NCBI RefSeq assembly: GCF_003044185.1
Contig: NZ_PYYB01000001.1
Coordinates: forward strand, 2,438,978-2,502,977
Direction: 5' to 3'
Length of the DNA: 64,000 bases
From: Paraconexibacter algicola
Lineage (GTDB): Bacteria > Actinomycetota > Thermoleophilia > Solirubrobacterales > Solirubrobacteraceae
Under the pieces are notes generated by a model, which saw only the letters and a program-made list of their open reading frames with translations, was not told the origin of the DNA and searched no databases. This document shows, piece after piece, positions 36,001 through 44,807 of this stretch; position 1 is the first letter of the stretch, and each line of letters starts with the position of its first letter. Position numbers and translations under genes: made by a program.

Positions 36001-36992
36001 AGCAACATGCGGGCCGCGGCCTCAAGGCGAAGTCCGACGGCTTGTTCCGCAATCGCCTCAAGTGACCTCGCGTCGTCGGCAATTGCTCTTGAGAGGGTGG
36101 TTGCACCCTCGGGATCGTCAGTCGACAGTTCGTCAACGATGCGACGGAGCTGAAGCGACGTTGACAGAGACGCGCTCGCGCGTTCGTCGATCCGTAGCAG
36201 GTCGGAGGCGATATCAAGGACAGGTCCATCTGGCTCAACGGCTCCGTCTGGGTCGTCGTTCCCGGCGAAGCTCTTGGCGGTTGTTCGGGGTTCTTCGGCT
36301 TGGCCGGTCGCGTAGAAATAGCTCGAAAGCCTCACCGGCGACCGGGGGGCAACTTGGAGCGTGTCCTGGACGGTTGCCAGCCACCGAGCCCAAGCGTCTT
36401 GACCCTCGTCATGGCACTCCACTGGCCCGAGTGCGGTCACACAGGCCGACCCGAGCACGAGCAAACCGTTGATTGCTCCCGGCGGACCGTGCACGGCGCA
36501 CGCGTCTTCGGCGGCCTTTGACAAGTTCGCGGCAGTCAGGCCCTTAAAGCCAAAAGCGAAGACGGCAGGAATGGGACGCTCGCCAGCCTGTCCGACGTGC
36601 ATCGCTCGAAGCTCTGCGGCGGCCTCGGCGCACTCCTCAATTGCGGCCGTGTTTAGGTTGGATTTCACGGAGACGACGGCGAGGACAGCTTCGATCCCGA
36701 CGATGCCGGGCTGCGAGTCGCCGGTCAGGTTCAGCCCTACCGTGCTGTCGTAAACGATCACGTCCCATTCGCGGCTGGGGCCGAGATCAGGAGCGGTAAT
36801 TTCCCCGCGGACGTAGCCGTACGCTGGCATGTACTGCATGAGGCGGCCGCGGACGAGCTCCTCGCGGGCCGAGCCGATGGACGGCCCGTGCTCTGACGAG
36901 GATGCATGGATTTCAGCTTGTGCGGCGAGCGCTCGCTGATCGGCTCGGAAGCTCTCGAGGATGCGTTCGCGTGATGCCACCTCGCCCAGCAT
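33021..36992 (-). CDS. Giant nuclease-like / helical-repeat / PIN-like protein, possible new defence protein
   Basis: 1323 residues from ATG 36992 (a GTG near 37034 is also possible). Residues 15-180 resemble the DUF6602-type PD-(D/E)xK-like domain: SAREELVRGRLMQYMP, EWDVIVYD (D77, D82), GIEAVLAVVSVKSNL. The usual Glu before x-K is Ser (S108-V-K110), so the nuclease may be inactive or use E101. Residues 200-1000 are repeated helix pairs of TPR type (e.g. LALAEGRIEAAVETLDALLA). Residues 1075-1150 read like the second half of a PIN ribonuclease (FFSDDRYLRRFARQLGVPTF, D1103/D1104, then GTVGLLAALEARG). The sensor-plus-two-effectors layout fits a defence protein, but no described system is recognised. 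It is transcribed away from the secretion operon, and its 5' region abuts promoter copy 2. Confidence 0.65.
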   Translation of the reverse strand: MLGEVASRERILESFRADQRALAAQAEIHASSSEHGPSIGSAREELVRGRLMQYMPAYGYVRGEITAPDLGPSREWDVIVYDSTVGLNLTGDSQPGIVGIEAVLAVVSVKSNLNTAAIEECAEAAAELRAMHVGQAGERPIPAVFAFGFKGLTAANLSKAAEDACAVHGPPGAINGLLVLGSACVTALGPVECHDEGQDAWARWLATVQDTLQVAPRSPVRLSSYFYATGQAEEPRTTAKSFAGNDDPDGAVEPDGPVLDIASDLLRIDERASASLSTSLQLRRIVDELSTDDPEGATTLSRAIADDARSLEAIAEQAVGLRLEAAARMLLVLERVSPAVQALNRRIDEPDAPRVELLGLIADHDPSDEAEERLHAAARAQPTNSGYAIREALRLEAPDSQLEALRCITASSDRQRALLVAGMASALSALGRDADGIADVRAALALRWSPLLAERLAIMLLRREESAASPDAAAYVEAADLLSQVAVESLATEQPGMALQIDSRLLGVLQRLGRPELVPELAEWWLVSGIDTLPTDARTTMALALLDCDELALARRFAPARAPASPASRLLMARVALAEGRIEAAVETLDALLADESLEARLRSEVAHARLIASSDFDAEWNESAAELLDDRKLYAAALHAAHLSRRDRIGDAEMVLLPYSDTVNGKRALIDLLAEQQQWEKVLSLVESLGTDPPKVELFRKAVALHEIGRITEAEELWTELLNDEKLSYFRREQAAFRAASSLAERQQWGALAEFATRWHAVLPASPKAPWAAADALARVGDPVAALSILDAASLEPGSDNERLLVAQLASQSLSLPEALQRIADLSDEIDRRDERLEAMLITVSAGEAKDDLPPELEARVRLTFTDFSERFPESEIIQAEPIDDGSDWIRRLEAQAKHRHLFARRIQEQIWRGQASLSLLCLLGRTPLEVWLFSNVLPLTYPVDAENRDERKAADAAIAGAASWDLSTLAVHTLLGADLRELMASSLPGSTIARAAAADFPRARHGLASLDPDRSPGSFTFDSDGQSLQIVENNLDVLNGMRDRLDSAESSLARLVVRDPDASGEQDLERALRDTDLDPSASTWLGAIAVAQQANLPFFSDDRYLRRFARQLGVPTFGTVGLLAALEARGAISQAQLDAALWDLRSGGGRYLSVSANDLTARVRADGFELTRATATTVLAPEGWAVEPAVLLAAWHAALAASYVERPDTLDDLVHSVLRASAVGRGTDLSSCATLLVLATLASPAPLAAGYLTSLFRSLRRHTGSGPDPIDLAMAEVTQRARATSSGPLPVWHAFSRLPISEQLRLVGDDPLAPGWKPQVG

Positions 36993-37070
36993 CTCACCGA
37001 GCGCGGGTGGAACCCGCTCCGGTGCGCGGACCACCGCGCCCCCGGAGCCGCCGGACTGCGCGGCAGAACT

Positions 37071-37109
37071 CAGGGGGGAGTAGTTCCCGACTCGCGCGAC
37101 TAAGTAGGT
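37071..37109 (+). promoter_or_regulatory. Element promoter, copy 2 (secretion operon)
   Basis: CAGGGGGGAGTAG (GGGGGGAGT 37073-37081), 15 bases, CGACTAAG 37097-37104, 5 bases, GTG at 37110. Boxes and both distances are identical to copies 1 and 3. It drives the type IV secretion operon and overlaps the upstream region of the divergent giant gene. Confidence 0.8.
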
Positions 37110-37400
37110 GTGACCCCTCCGACCGTAGCGACCGAGAAGCGCGGCTTTCGCATCTCTGGTGACGGCGTCCTCCCCGTCCAGCCAGCGCGACGCCCCGTAC
37201 CTGCAGCCTCCCGCCGCGGGCTCGCGACGATTCTGGCCATCGGCGCGAGCCTCGTTGCTGCAGGGCTTGTCGCTACGGGGAGGGGGGATCACAACCCGCA
37301 GGTTCCGTTCTCGATCGCGGCTCCCCGCGGCGAAGTGCGTATCGAAGAAGGGCCTGCACCCACTGACCACGCTCAGCCACGTCTCGTAAAGGCGCGCTGA
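37110..37400 (+). CDS. Small single-pass membrane protein opening the secretion operon
   Basis: 96 residues from a GTG placed 5 bases after the promoter box, the same distance as at the other two promoters. A basic N-terminus (residues 1-35) is followed by one membrane segment (GLATILAIGASLVAAGLVAT, about 37-56) and a short outer tail. No family recognised. Its TGA overlaps the ATG of the TcpC-like gene by one base. It is probably a minor component or regulator of the conjugation machine. Confidence 0.6.
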   Translation: MTPPTVATEKRGFRISGDGVLPVQPARRPVPAASRRGLATILAIGASLVAAGLVATGRGDHNPQVPFSIAAPRGEVRIEEGPAPTDHAQPRLVKAR

Positions 37401-38221
37401 TGCTCGAGGTGGCGACGCAGCGCCTTCATACGACGCGGTGGCTCGCGCGTGCACCGCGCGCCGGGCTTCTCGCTACGTGCGCCGTCCTGAGTGCCGTCGG
37501 GCTTCGAGATCTGTTCGTGACGCCGGCAGCGCCTGCGCCGCGACAGTCAGCGCCAGCGCAAGCCGATCCGGGGTCGCAGGCCTTCGCCGAAGCGTTCGCG
37601 CGCGACTACCTGACGTGGGACCGCGACGGCTCGGAGTCCTCGACGACCCTGGCTGCGTACGGCGTCGACCTGATCCCGCCGCGGCCGCCCGGTGGACTCG
37701 ATCAACGAGTCCGGTGGACCTCCGTCGCGGGTGCTCGGCGCGCGACCGGTGGCACCGAGGTTGTCACGGTCATGGCGCAGACGACGCGCGGGCGCGTCGC
37801 ACTCTCCGTGACCGTTCGGCGAGATGTGGCGGGCGCACGCCAGGTGGTTGGTCAGCCGGCGGTGGTCGGCGCTCTTCCCCGTGCCGAGAACCCGGCGAGA
37901 CCAGGAGCCGGCCGCGAGGTCACCGAACCGCAGCTCGTTGCAGCTGTGGAACGGGCACTGCGGAACTACCTCGCGCGCGATGGCTCGGATCTTCGCGCCG
38001 ACCTCTCGAGCGACGCGAAGCTCGTGCTCCCCGACCGTGCCCAACGTGTCCTCTCGGCGGACCCGGTGATCTGGGTGCGTCTCGGGTCGCGGGTCGCGAC
38101 GACCGTTCGCACGGCAGACCGAGATGGCGTCCAGATGACCCTGCGGTACGAGCTGGCGGTCACAAGGCAGGCGGGGCGATGGCTCGTACGCGCGATCCAC
38201 ACCAACCCGGAGGTGCAGTGA
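37400..38221 (+). CDS. TcpC-like (VirB8-type) conjugation protein
   Basis: 273 residues: membrane segment at about 20-37 (AGLLATCAVLSAVGLRDLF), then two NTF2/VirB8-like halves. FARDYLTWDRDGSESSTTLAAYG near residue 70 is the typical TcpC beginning (FA..YLtW...R...L..y), and VERALRNYLARDGSDLRADL starts the second half. TcpC-type proteins form the VirB8-like ring on the outer membrane face in Gram-positive conjugation systems. One base overlaps the start of the next gene. Confidence 0.8.
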   Translation: MLEVATQRLHTTRWLARAPRAGLLATCAVLSAVGLRDLFVTPAAPAPRQSAPAQADPGSQAFAEAFARDYLTWDRDGSESSTTLAAYGVDLIPPRPPGGLDQRVRWTSVAGARRATGGTEVVTVMAQTTRGRVALSVTVRRDVAGARQVVGQPAVVGALPRAENPARPGAGREVTEPQLVAAVERALRNYLARDGSDLRADLSSDAKLVLPDRAQRVLSADPVIWVRLGSRVATTVRTADRDGVQMTLRYELAVTRQAGRWLVRAIHTNPEVQ

Positions 38222-38514
38222 TGAGGCTTGTCCTGATGACAGCGGCGGCGCTCGCCGTCTACGCGGCGGTGCCGGCGCTGGCGCTCGCCGAGACCAGTGA
38301 CGTCGGGCAGAACCTGGGCGAGGAGATCAAGACCTGGGCCACGACGCTCCTGCTGGGTGTTGCGGCGCTGGTGTCGATCCCGGTTCTCGCCAAGCGCGAC
38401 ATCAACGGCGGGCTCGTGCTCGCCCTGCTCGTGATGATCGTCGGAGGGTTCGCGTTCGCCCCCGACCAGGTGAAGGGCGTGATCGTTTCGCTCTGGGGCT
38501 CGGTCGCGGACTGA
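38221..38514 (+). CDS. Small hydrophobic conjugation protein, VirB2/TrbC-like
   Basis: 97 residues with a signal-like N-terminus (MRLVLMTAAALAVYAAVPAL, then ALA) and two further membrane segments (TTLLLGVAALVSIPVLA; LVLALLVMIVGGFAF). Size and topology match pilin-like VirB2/TrbC proteins, which lie between VirB8-like and VirB3/TcpE genes. The similarity is structural rather than by motif. Overlaps both neighbours by one base. Confidence 0.6.
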   Translation: MRLVLMTAAALAVYAAVPALALAETSDVGQNLGEEIKTWATTLLLGVAALVSIPVLAKRDINGGLVLALLVMIVGGFAFAPDQVKGVIVSLWGSVAD

Positions 38515-39095
38515 TGCGCGAGCGCGACGAGATCGTGATCCGCTCGTTCCGCGTCGTGTTTCAGCTCGACCGACGGCTCCACCGGATCGATCGCTGGCGT
38601 CTACCCCTGCCGTACGGGCTGCCGCTCCGCAGCCTGGGGTACGCCGCCGGGGCGCTGCTGCTCGTCCTTGTAGTCGGGCAGCTCCCCGTCCTGGGCACGG
38701 TTGTCGGAGCGCTGCCTGCACCAGTGCGACTGGCCTTGATCCCGGGCGCAGCCGCGTACGCGCTGACGTCGATCCAAGTCGATGGCCGGCCGGCGCACGA
38801 GGCGTTCATCGCTCTCGTCGTCTGGAGGATCCGGCCGCGGGTCGTAACGGCGTGGAAGCGAGGAACGAGGCCTGGACAGCAGGCGCGGCTCCTCGACGTC
38901 CGGGTGGCACCGGACGCGAGCGGTCCCAGGCTCCGGCGAGGCCGTGTTCGTGGGCCGGCAACCGCCGTCGTGCGCGTCGCCGCCACAGCGGACGAGCGCG
39001 GTCGCCGACTGACCTTGCGAGGCGAGGAAGGCGCAGCGCTCGAGGAGGGCTTCGAGATCATCTTTGATCAGTCACGCCGGCTGGTGATCCGGTGA
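38514..39095 (+). CDS. TcpE/VirB3-like conjugation membrane protein
   Basis: 193 residues starting MRERDEIVIRSFRVVFQLDR. Two adjacent membrane segments (about 43-60 and 66-85) follow the amphipathic N-terminus, as in TcpE. The C-terminal half is soluble and basic. Its place directly ahead of the VirB4 gene and the 4-base overlap (GTGA) support a VirB3/TcpE role, docking the ATPase to the membrane. Confidence 0.7.
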   Translation: MRERDEIVIRSFRVVFQLDRRLHRIDRWRLPLPYGLPLRSLGYAAGALLLVLVVGQLPVLGTVVGALPAPVRLALIPGAAAYALTSIQVDGRPAHEAFIALVVWRIRPRVVTAWKRGTRPGQQARLLDVRVAPDASGPRLRRGRVRGPATAVVRVAATADERGRRLTLRGEEGAALEEGFEIIFDQSRRLVIR

Positions 39096-41485
39096 GACAG
39101 CCGATCACCTTCGTTCACGGCAACCTCGTCTTCGGTGCCGGAGGCGCGGACGACGCGTGGGCGCTCTACCGGCTCACCACCCGGTCGTACGCAGGGCTGA
39201 CGTCCGCGCGCAAGCGAGAGCTGCTCGGCGAGATCGCTGGGTTCGCTTACACGATCGCCGCGGACTTCCAGATTCTCCGCGTCAGCAGATCCACTTCGGT
39301 GGAGGACTACGCCGACATGGCCTACGGACTCGCCGACGCCCCTGAGCCGGAGTCCGCGCTCCTCGATCGCATGGTGTCTGCGCAGCGGGCACGGGTCTCG
39401 CTCCTTGCGTCAGTCACCCCAGAGGTCTTCCTCGCAGTCGCGCTGCGAGCAGAGCCCGCGCGCGATCTTCGCGCGAGCGTTTCGCGTGCCCTCGGCCTCC
39501 GGGACCCACGCGCTCTCACGGCGCGCGCCATGGCGAAGCTGATCCAGGAGGAGAGCAAGGTCCATGCGCGCGTTGCCGACTTCCTGGACTGTGAGCGAGC
39601 CACGACCGGGGATCTCCAGTGGCTCGTCCGGCGGGCCTTCTGCCGAGGTCTCGGCGAACCGGAGAGCGATCCCCGGTGGCTGCCGCAAGCTCTCGTCCTG
39701 GACAGCGACGACGAGGACGGCGGGTGGCGGTTCGAGCCGCTCGAGTCGGACATCCTGCGGCTGTTCGACGCGCCGATCGAGGTCGGGGCTCGGGCGCTCG
39801 TGACGCACTCCGAGCTGGGAGAGACGCACCAGGCTTTCCTGGCCATTGGCGCACTGCCCGAGACCGTGGCCTTCCCCGGCAGCCAGGCCGAGCTTCTCTT
39901 CGCGCCGCTCGAGGCGCTGCCGTTCCCGGTCGATGCGGTCTTCACGGCCCAGTGGCTCGCAAACGACCGCGCGGTCGCGCTGACCCGACGCCGACTGGTC
40001 GACGCCGACAACGTCTTCGCTGAGGAGCAGGACGGGCACCACGGCGCGACCGCCTTGACTGCCGCCCGCCCGGCCGTCGCGCGCGAGCTCGAGGAGTACC
40101 TGACGTCTTCCGAGCGGCCGCCGCTGCTGCGGTCGACGATCTCGCTCGCGGTCAGCGCATCGACCAGCGACGAGCTCGAGCATGCGGTGGAGCGCGTCCG
40201 CGCGCAGTACGCACCAATCACGCTGCATCGTCCTGCGGGATCGCAGCTCGAGCTGTTCACGACGCACCTCCCCGGCCAGCGCGCGGGCACGCGCGCGTAC
40301 GAGGACGTCCTCCTGTGCGAGCAACTCGGCGCGATGGTCCCGACCGCGACGCACCAGGTGGGCTCGGACTGCGGCTTCTACATCGGCGCAACGCTGACGG
40401 GCGCACCGCATCCGGTGCTTATGGACCTGACGGAGGCACCGCGGACATCCAGGCCGCCGGCGATGCTGTGCTCCGGGACGCTCGGCTCCGGGAAGACCCT
40501 GGCGGCCGAGCTGCTCGCGCTTCAGGCGTTCGCCGCCGGCTCCCGCGTGGTTAGCGTCGACCCGAAGGGGGACCACCGGCTCGATGCCGTCGTCGACCCG
40601 GAGGACGTCGAGCACATCTCGCTCTCGCCGGACCCCGAGTTCCGCGGCCTCCTGGATCCGCTGCGGATCGGACCGCAGGACACCCGCACCGATCTCGCCT
40701 ACGGCTTCCTGATCGACATCCTGCCGTCTCCCGTTCCGGCGTCATGGCAGACCGAGATCCGGCGGGCAGTCGACGTGGTGGGGGAGAGTCTTCTGGCGTC
40801 GTGCGCGGAGGTCGTGGACCGGCTGATCAACGGCCGTGACGACGCGACCGAGGCCGGCCGTGCGCTGGAGACCTACGCGCAAGGCGGGCTGCTTCGACTC
40901 GCGTTCGCCGAGGCGGACAGCCCCACACGGCCGGCGCTCGCAAAGCGGCTGACGGTGCTGCGGATCGCCAATCTGGTTCTCCCGCTGCCAGGCACGCCTC
41001 GCGCGGAGATAAGTTCAGACGAGCGCACGGGCCAGGCGCTTCTGCGCCTGCTCGCCACGTATGCGACGCACCTCATGGCGAGCGACACGAGCCGCCACAA
41101 GGTCCTGCTCTTCGACGAGGCTTGGATGCTGCTCGGCGATGCAGCCGGACGCGCCCTCGTCCAGCGAATCAACCGACTTTGCCGAAGCCAGAACGCAACG
41201 CCGATCCTGGCCACCCAGGCCCTCGCCGACGTGGGGGACCTCGACAACCTCCTCGGCGCCCTGTTCTGCTTCGGGGTGGAGACCGACCACGAAGCGCGTC
41301 AGGTCCTGGACCTGCTCGGCCTCGACCCTGAGGACGCTCCGCTTCGCTCACGCCTGCAGAGCTTCCGGCGCGGGCGCTGCCTCATGCGCGACTACGAGGG
41401 CCGCGTCGGAGCTGTCCAAATCGATCTCGCCGACCAGGACCTTCTCGACGTCCTCGACACCTCCCCGGCCCACGCTCGAGGATGA
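39092..41485 (+). CDS. VirB4-family conjugation ATPase
   Basis: 797 residues from a GTG. Walker A GTLGSGKT at 462-469 and Walker B KVLLFDEAW at 670-678 (D675/E676); VDPKGDHRLDAVVDPED and TPILATQALADV are also typical of the VirB4/TraE AAA+ domain. The N-terminal 400 residues are the membrane-contact domain. It energises assembly of the secretion channel. Overlaps the preceding and following genes by 4 bases each. Confidence 0.9.
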   Translation: MRQPITFVHGNLVFGAGGADDAWALYRLTTRSYAGLTSARKRELLGEIAGFAYTIAADFQILRVSRSTSVEDYADMAYGLADAPEPESALLDRMVSAQRARVSLLASVTPEVFLAVALRAEPARDLRASVSRALGLRDPRALTARAMAKLIQEESKVHARVADFLDCERATTGDLQWLVRRAFCRGLGEPESDPRWLPQALVLDSDDEDGGWRFEPLESDILRLFDAPIEVGARALVTHSELGETHQAFLAIGALPETVAFPGSQAELLFAPLEALPFPVDAVFTAQWLANDRAVALTRRRLVDADNVFAEEQDGHHGATALTAARPAVARELEEYLTSSERPPLLRSTISLAVSASTSDELEHAVERVRAQYAPITLHRPAGSQLELFTTHLPGQRAGTRAYEDVLLCEQLGAMVPTATHQVGSDCGFYIGATLTGAPHPVLMDLTEAPRTSRPPAMLCSGTLGSGKTLAAELLALQAFAAGSRVVSVDPKGDHRLDAVVDPEDVEHISLSPDPEFRGLLDPLRIGPQDTRTDLAYGFLIDILPSPVPASWQTEIRRAVDVVGESLLASCAEVVDRLINGRDDATEAGRALETYAQGGLLRLAFAEADSPTRPALAKRLTVLRIANLVLPLPGTPRAEISSDERTGQALLRLLATYATHLMASDTSRHKVLLFDEAWMLLGDAAGRALVQRINRLCRSQNATPILATQALADVGDLDNLLGALFCFGVETDHEARQVLDLLGLDPEDAPLRSRLQSFRRGRCLMRDYEGRVGAVQIDLADQDLLDVLDTSPAHARG

Positions 41486-43827
41486 CTCGGCGGCTCGGAG
41501 CCGTGATCCTCGTAGCAGTCGCGCTGGCAGCGCCCGCGTCCGCCAGCGCGGATGCCGTCGTCCTCGAAGCCGTGCCACGAGCGGCGGCGACGCCCGACCC
41601 GACGCCCGCGCCGACTCCGGGAGTGACCGCAGCACCGGCGGCACCGTCAACGTCCACTTCGAAGGGCGACTACGCCGACCCGCTCTCTGCACTGGGGGCG
41701 GGGTCGCCTGGGTGTCGCCGGCCCAGCGGCGCTCAGGCCCGAAAGAACTGCACGAGATCCGGCTCCGTCGCGCACTCCTATCCGGTCAGCGCCTACGGTT
41801 TCGATGTCCAGGTCGGCTTCTCGGTCACGAACCTCGGCGACAGCTTCCTGGGTGCGCTGCAGAGCATCGCGGCGCTCATCTGGATGGCGTTGGTCTATCT
41901 CGTGAAAGCGGTGCTCCTCCTCCTCGAGTGGGCGTTCTCGCTTGACCTGCTGGGCGCCGCGATGACCGACGTGCGCGAGACGCTCGATCGGCTGCACCGC
42001 GACGTCTTCGGTGAGACGTGGTTCATCACGGCGCTGTCGATCGCCGCCCTGTGGGGCACGTGGCGCGGACTCGTCCAGGGCAGGACCTCACAGACGATCA
42101 CGGGGCTGGGCGCGACCGTCGGGCTGATGGTGGTCGGCCTCGTGATCGTTTCCAACCCACTCGGGACGGTCGGCCACGCCTCCAAGCTGGCCAACGACGC
42201 GGCGGTCGGAATCCTCGCCGCCTCTACCGGAAGCCCGGTCGACGATCCCGAGCGTGCACTCTCGGATGCCGTCTCAGGGATCTTCGACCAGACCGTTCGC
42301 GATCCGTGGTGCGCGCTGCAGTTCGGGTCCGTCGAGTACTGCGATCAGGCTGCGAAGGGCGAGCAGACGATCAGCAATGCCGACGTATGGCTGGAGTACC
42401 CGGCGGCCTCACGACAGCGCCGCGGGCTCTACCACCTGCTTAAGGGCGAGGATGCCGAAGGGGGAGGGCGACCAGGCGTCGTAGACGCGCTCGCCGGCCC
42501 GCTCGGCGGAGCTGCGCTGGACGCGGTTGGGATCGGGGACGGGGAGGACCCGAAGTTGCCGGACGAGGTTCGCGATCGCGTCGCGAAGAACCCGGAGCGG
42601 GCCAGCATGCAAGAGGCAGGTGGGACCGTGCCTCGCTTCGCCCTTCTCGCGCTGATCGCCGTCGGCATGACCGGGGCGATCGTTCTCCTCGCGTACATCG
42701 GGGTGCGGCTCCTCCTCGCATCCATCCTGACCCTCCTGCTGCTGCTGTTCGCGCCGGTCGTCCTGCTGGCTCCGGCGTTCGGTGAGTCAGGGCGAGCGAC
42801 GTTCGTGGCGTGGGGGAAGCGGCTTGCCGGGGCGCTCGTGGCGAAGCTCCTCTACTCGGTGTTCCTCGCGGTCGTCTTGGCAGTCGCGGCGACGGTGGCA
42901 CGGCTCGACGTCGGCTGGTTCGGCGTCTGGCTGGTCCAGATCGCCCTGTGGTGGGGCGTCTTCCTCAAGCGCCAAGAGCTGCTCGGCTTCGCGACTGCGG
43001 GCACGTCCCAGAAGCTCGCAGGGCAGCAAGGCGGGTCGATGATGAGCACCGCCTATCACGGCGCCCAGCTTGCCTGGATGGGCTCCCGCATCGGCCGCAA
43101 GCTTGCGGCACCGGCGACCGCGCCCGCGTCGAAGCTGGGCGCCCTCGCGGGGGAGAGACGTGAGGCACGCGGAGCAGCGCTCGCGGGTCTCGCGTCGGAG
43201 GCTCTCGACTCCCAGGGCGAGCGCGCCGTCGCACACCAGCAAGCGGCGGCCTCCAGGCGGGTCGGCCAGACGCAGCAGGCTCGGCGCGAACTGCGCGTGA
43301 TCGATCGGCGCCTTGCGTCCTACGACGACCTTCACACCTCCGCCCGGGCCGAGGGCCTGCCCGTCCCGACCCCCGACGCCGACCAGGCGATGCTGCTCAA
43401 GCGCCGCGCCGAGCTCCTGAAGGATGTCGAGAGCCCGGAGGCGGTCCGCGCCGAGCACGTCGCGCGACGCGCCGTGACGAGTCATGCGCAGAGCGGATCA
43501 CCGGTCAGCCCGCGGGACCTCAGCGAGTACAGGGAGGCGCGCATTCGCGATCACGCTGCAGGGCTTCCGCTCGACGACGATCGGCACCTCCGCGCCGCCG
43601 GCGTCGACCCTGTCGCGTATCGAGCGGCCGCGCCAGCCGAGCAAGAGGTGCTCCGAGCTTCCGTCCAAGGGCATCTCGATCGTGAGCAGCGGCTCATGCG
43701 CGCTGCGGAGGGAAATGGGGAAGTCCGCTTCGATCCGCAGCTGGTCCGCCGTCGCACAGCGGAGGAACGCGCTCGCATGCGCGCCGAGCGACGTGCCCGG
43801 CAGATCCATCCGCGGAGATCTCGGTGA
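41482..43827 (+). CDS. VirB6/TrbL-like polytopic conjugation protein
   Basis: 781 residues: signal peptide (AVILVAVALAAPASASA), a Pro/Thr-rich stretch, then about six to eight membrane segments between residues 115 and 510 (e.g. SIAALIWMALVYLVKAVLLL; GMTGAIVLLAYIGVRLLLAS; VFLAVVLAVAATVARL), and a soluble coiled, Arg/Ala-rich C-terminus of about 260 residues that would lie in the cytosol. This layout matches VirB6/TrbL-type channel proteins of Gram-positive elements. Overlaps neighbours by 4 bases. Confidence 0.8.
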   Translation: MTRRLGAVILVAVALAAPASASADAVVLEAVPRAAATPDPTPAPTPGVTAAPAAPSTSTSKGDYADPLSALGAGSPGCRRPSGAQARKNCTRSGSVAHSYPVSAYGFDVQVGFSVTNLGDSFLGALQSIAALIWMALVYLVKAVLLLLEWAFSLDLLGAAMTDVRETLDRLHRDVFGETWFITALSIAALWGTWRGLVQGRTSQTITGLGATVGLMVVGLVIVSNPLGTVGHASKLANDAAVGILAASTGSPVDDPERALSDAVSGIFDQTVRDPWCALQFGSVEYCDQAAKGEQTISNADVWLEYPAASRQRRGLYHLLKGEDAEGGGRPGVVDALAGPLGGAALDAVGIGDGEDPKLPDEVRDRVAKNPERASMQEAGGTVPRFALLALIAVGMTGAIVLLAYIGVRLLLASILTLLLLLFAPVVLLAPAFGESGRATFVAWGKRLAGALVAKLLYSVFLAVVLAVAATVARLDVGWFGVWLVQIALWWGVFLKRQELLGFATAGTSQKLAGQQGGSMMSTAYHGAQLAWMGSRIGRKLAAPATAPASKLGALAGERREARGAALAGLASEALDSQGERAVAHQQAAASRRVGQTQQARRELRVIDRRLASYDDLHTSARAEGLPVPTPDADQAMLLKRRAELLKDVESPEAVRAEHVARRAVTSHAQSGSPVSPRDLSEYREARIRDHAAGLPLDDDRHLRAAGVDPVAYRAAAPAEQEVLRASVQGHLDREQRLMRAAEGNGEVRFDPQLVRRRTAEERARMRAERRARQIHPRRSR

Positions 43828-44807
43828 GCATCAAGGCCCTCGCACTTGGGACGGCAGCCGCCGGAGGAGTGATCACCTTCCTGGCTGCGGTCCTTGTGGC
43901 GTGGATGGCTGCCGCGGCCGGCGCTGGAGCGGGGACGCCGAGCAGCGCAGCCGGCGCCTGTGGCGGGGCTGTGAGCGGCGAGGTCCCGCCCGAGCTCCGG
44001 CCGATCTTCCGCGATGCCGCGGCACGCTACGAGCTCGGGTCCCGAGGCCCTTCGATCCTTGCCGGGCTCACGAGCATCGAGTCCGGGTTCGGGCAGAACA
44101 TGGGGCCGTCGAGTGCCGGCGCAATCGGGTGGACACAGTTCCTCCCGAGCACCTGGACGGCATACGGCGTCGATGCTGACGGCGACGGCAAGCGCGATCC
44201 GTACAACGCCGTCGACGCGATTCACAGCGCGGCGAACTACCTTCGCGCGAGCGGTGCACCCGGCTCGTGGCGTGACGCGCTCTTTGCCTACAACCACGCT
44301 CAGTGGTATGTCGACAAGGTCCTTCGCGAGGCTGAGCGGCTGAGCGCGCCCGGGGTCGAACCGACCTGCGAGACCGGCATCGTCACGCAGGCGACGGGTA
44401 CTCGGCGGATCACCGGCGGGGGACGCATCGTCGGGATCCCGGGCATGCCGGGGGAGAGCATCGACGAGCGCATCCTCCCCGACCTCCTCGCGCTCATCGC
44501 CGCATACCGCCTGAAGGTGAGCGACGGCTACGCCCCGACCGGGCACGCGGCCGACGGGGAGCATCCGCTCGGTCTCGGCGTCGACCTGGTGCCGGGGCCG
44601 CATGGCTCCTGGGACGACATCGACCGACTCGCCCGGTGGGCCGAACCGCAGCAGGGCAGGCCACGCCCGCCGTTCCGATGGGTCGGTTACGACGGCGACA
44701 GCAACCACGGCCGCGGGCATCACCTCCACCTGTCCTGGAATCACGCGCCGGCCCCTGCCCGGCGTCCGCCAGCGGCGTGGGTCGACGTATTCGGAACCGA
44801 TGGCTGA
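43824..44807 (+). CDS. Lytic transglycosylase fused to an LAS-type peptidase-like domain
   Basis: 327 residues from a GTG. One N-terminal membrane segment (about 9-30), then an MltB-like transglycosylase domain with catalytic E86 in GLTSIESGFGQN and GAIGWTQFLPSTWTAYGVD. The C-terminal domain shows the metal-binding pattern of M15/LAS peptidases, HPLGLGVDL (H-x6-D) and GHHLHLSW (H-x-H). Together they would cut glycan and peptide links in the cell wall so that the conjugation channel can pass, the role of VirB1-like enzymes. It overlaps the VirD4 gene by 8 bases. Confidence 0.85.
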   Translation: MSIKALALGTAAAGGVITFLAAVLVAWMAAAAGAGAGTPSSAAGACGGAVSGEVPPELRPIFRDAAARYELGSRGPSILAGLTSIESGFGQNMGPSSAGAIGWTQFLPSTWTAYGVDADGDGKRDPYNAVDAIHSAANYLRASGAPGSWRDALFAYNHAQWYVDKVLREAERLSAPGVEPTCETGIVTQATGTRRITGGGRIVGIPGMPGESIDERILPDLLALIAAYRLKVSDGYAPTGHAADGEHPLGLGVDLVPGPHGSWDDIDRLARWAEPQQGRPRPPFRWVGYDGDSNHGRGHHLHLSWNHAPAPARRPPAAWVDVFGTDG

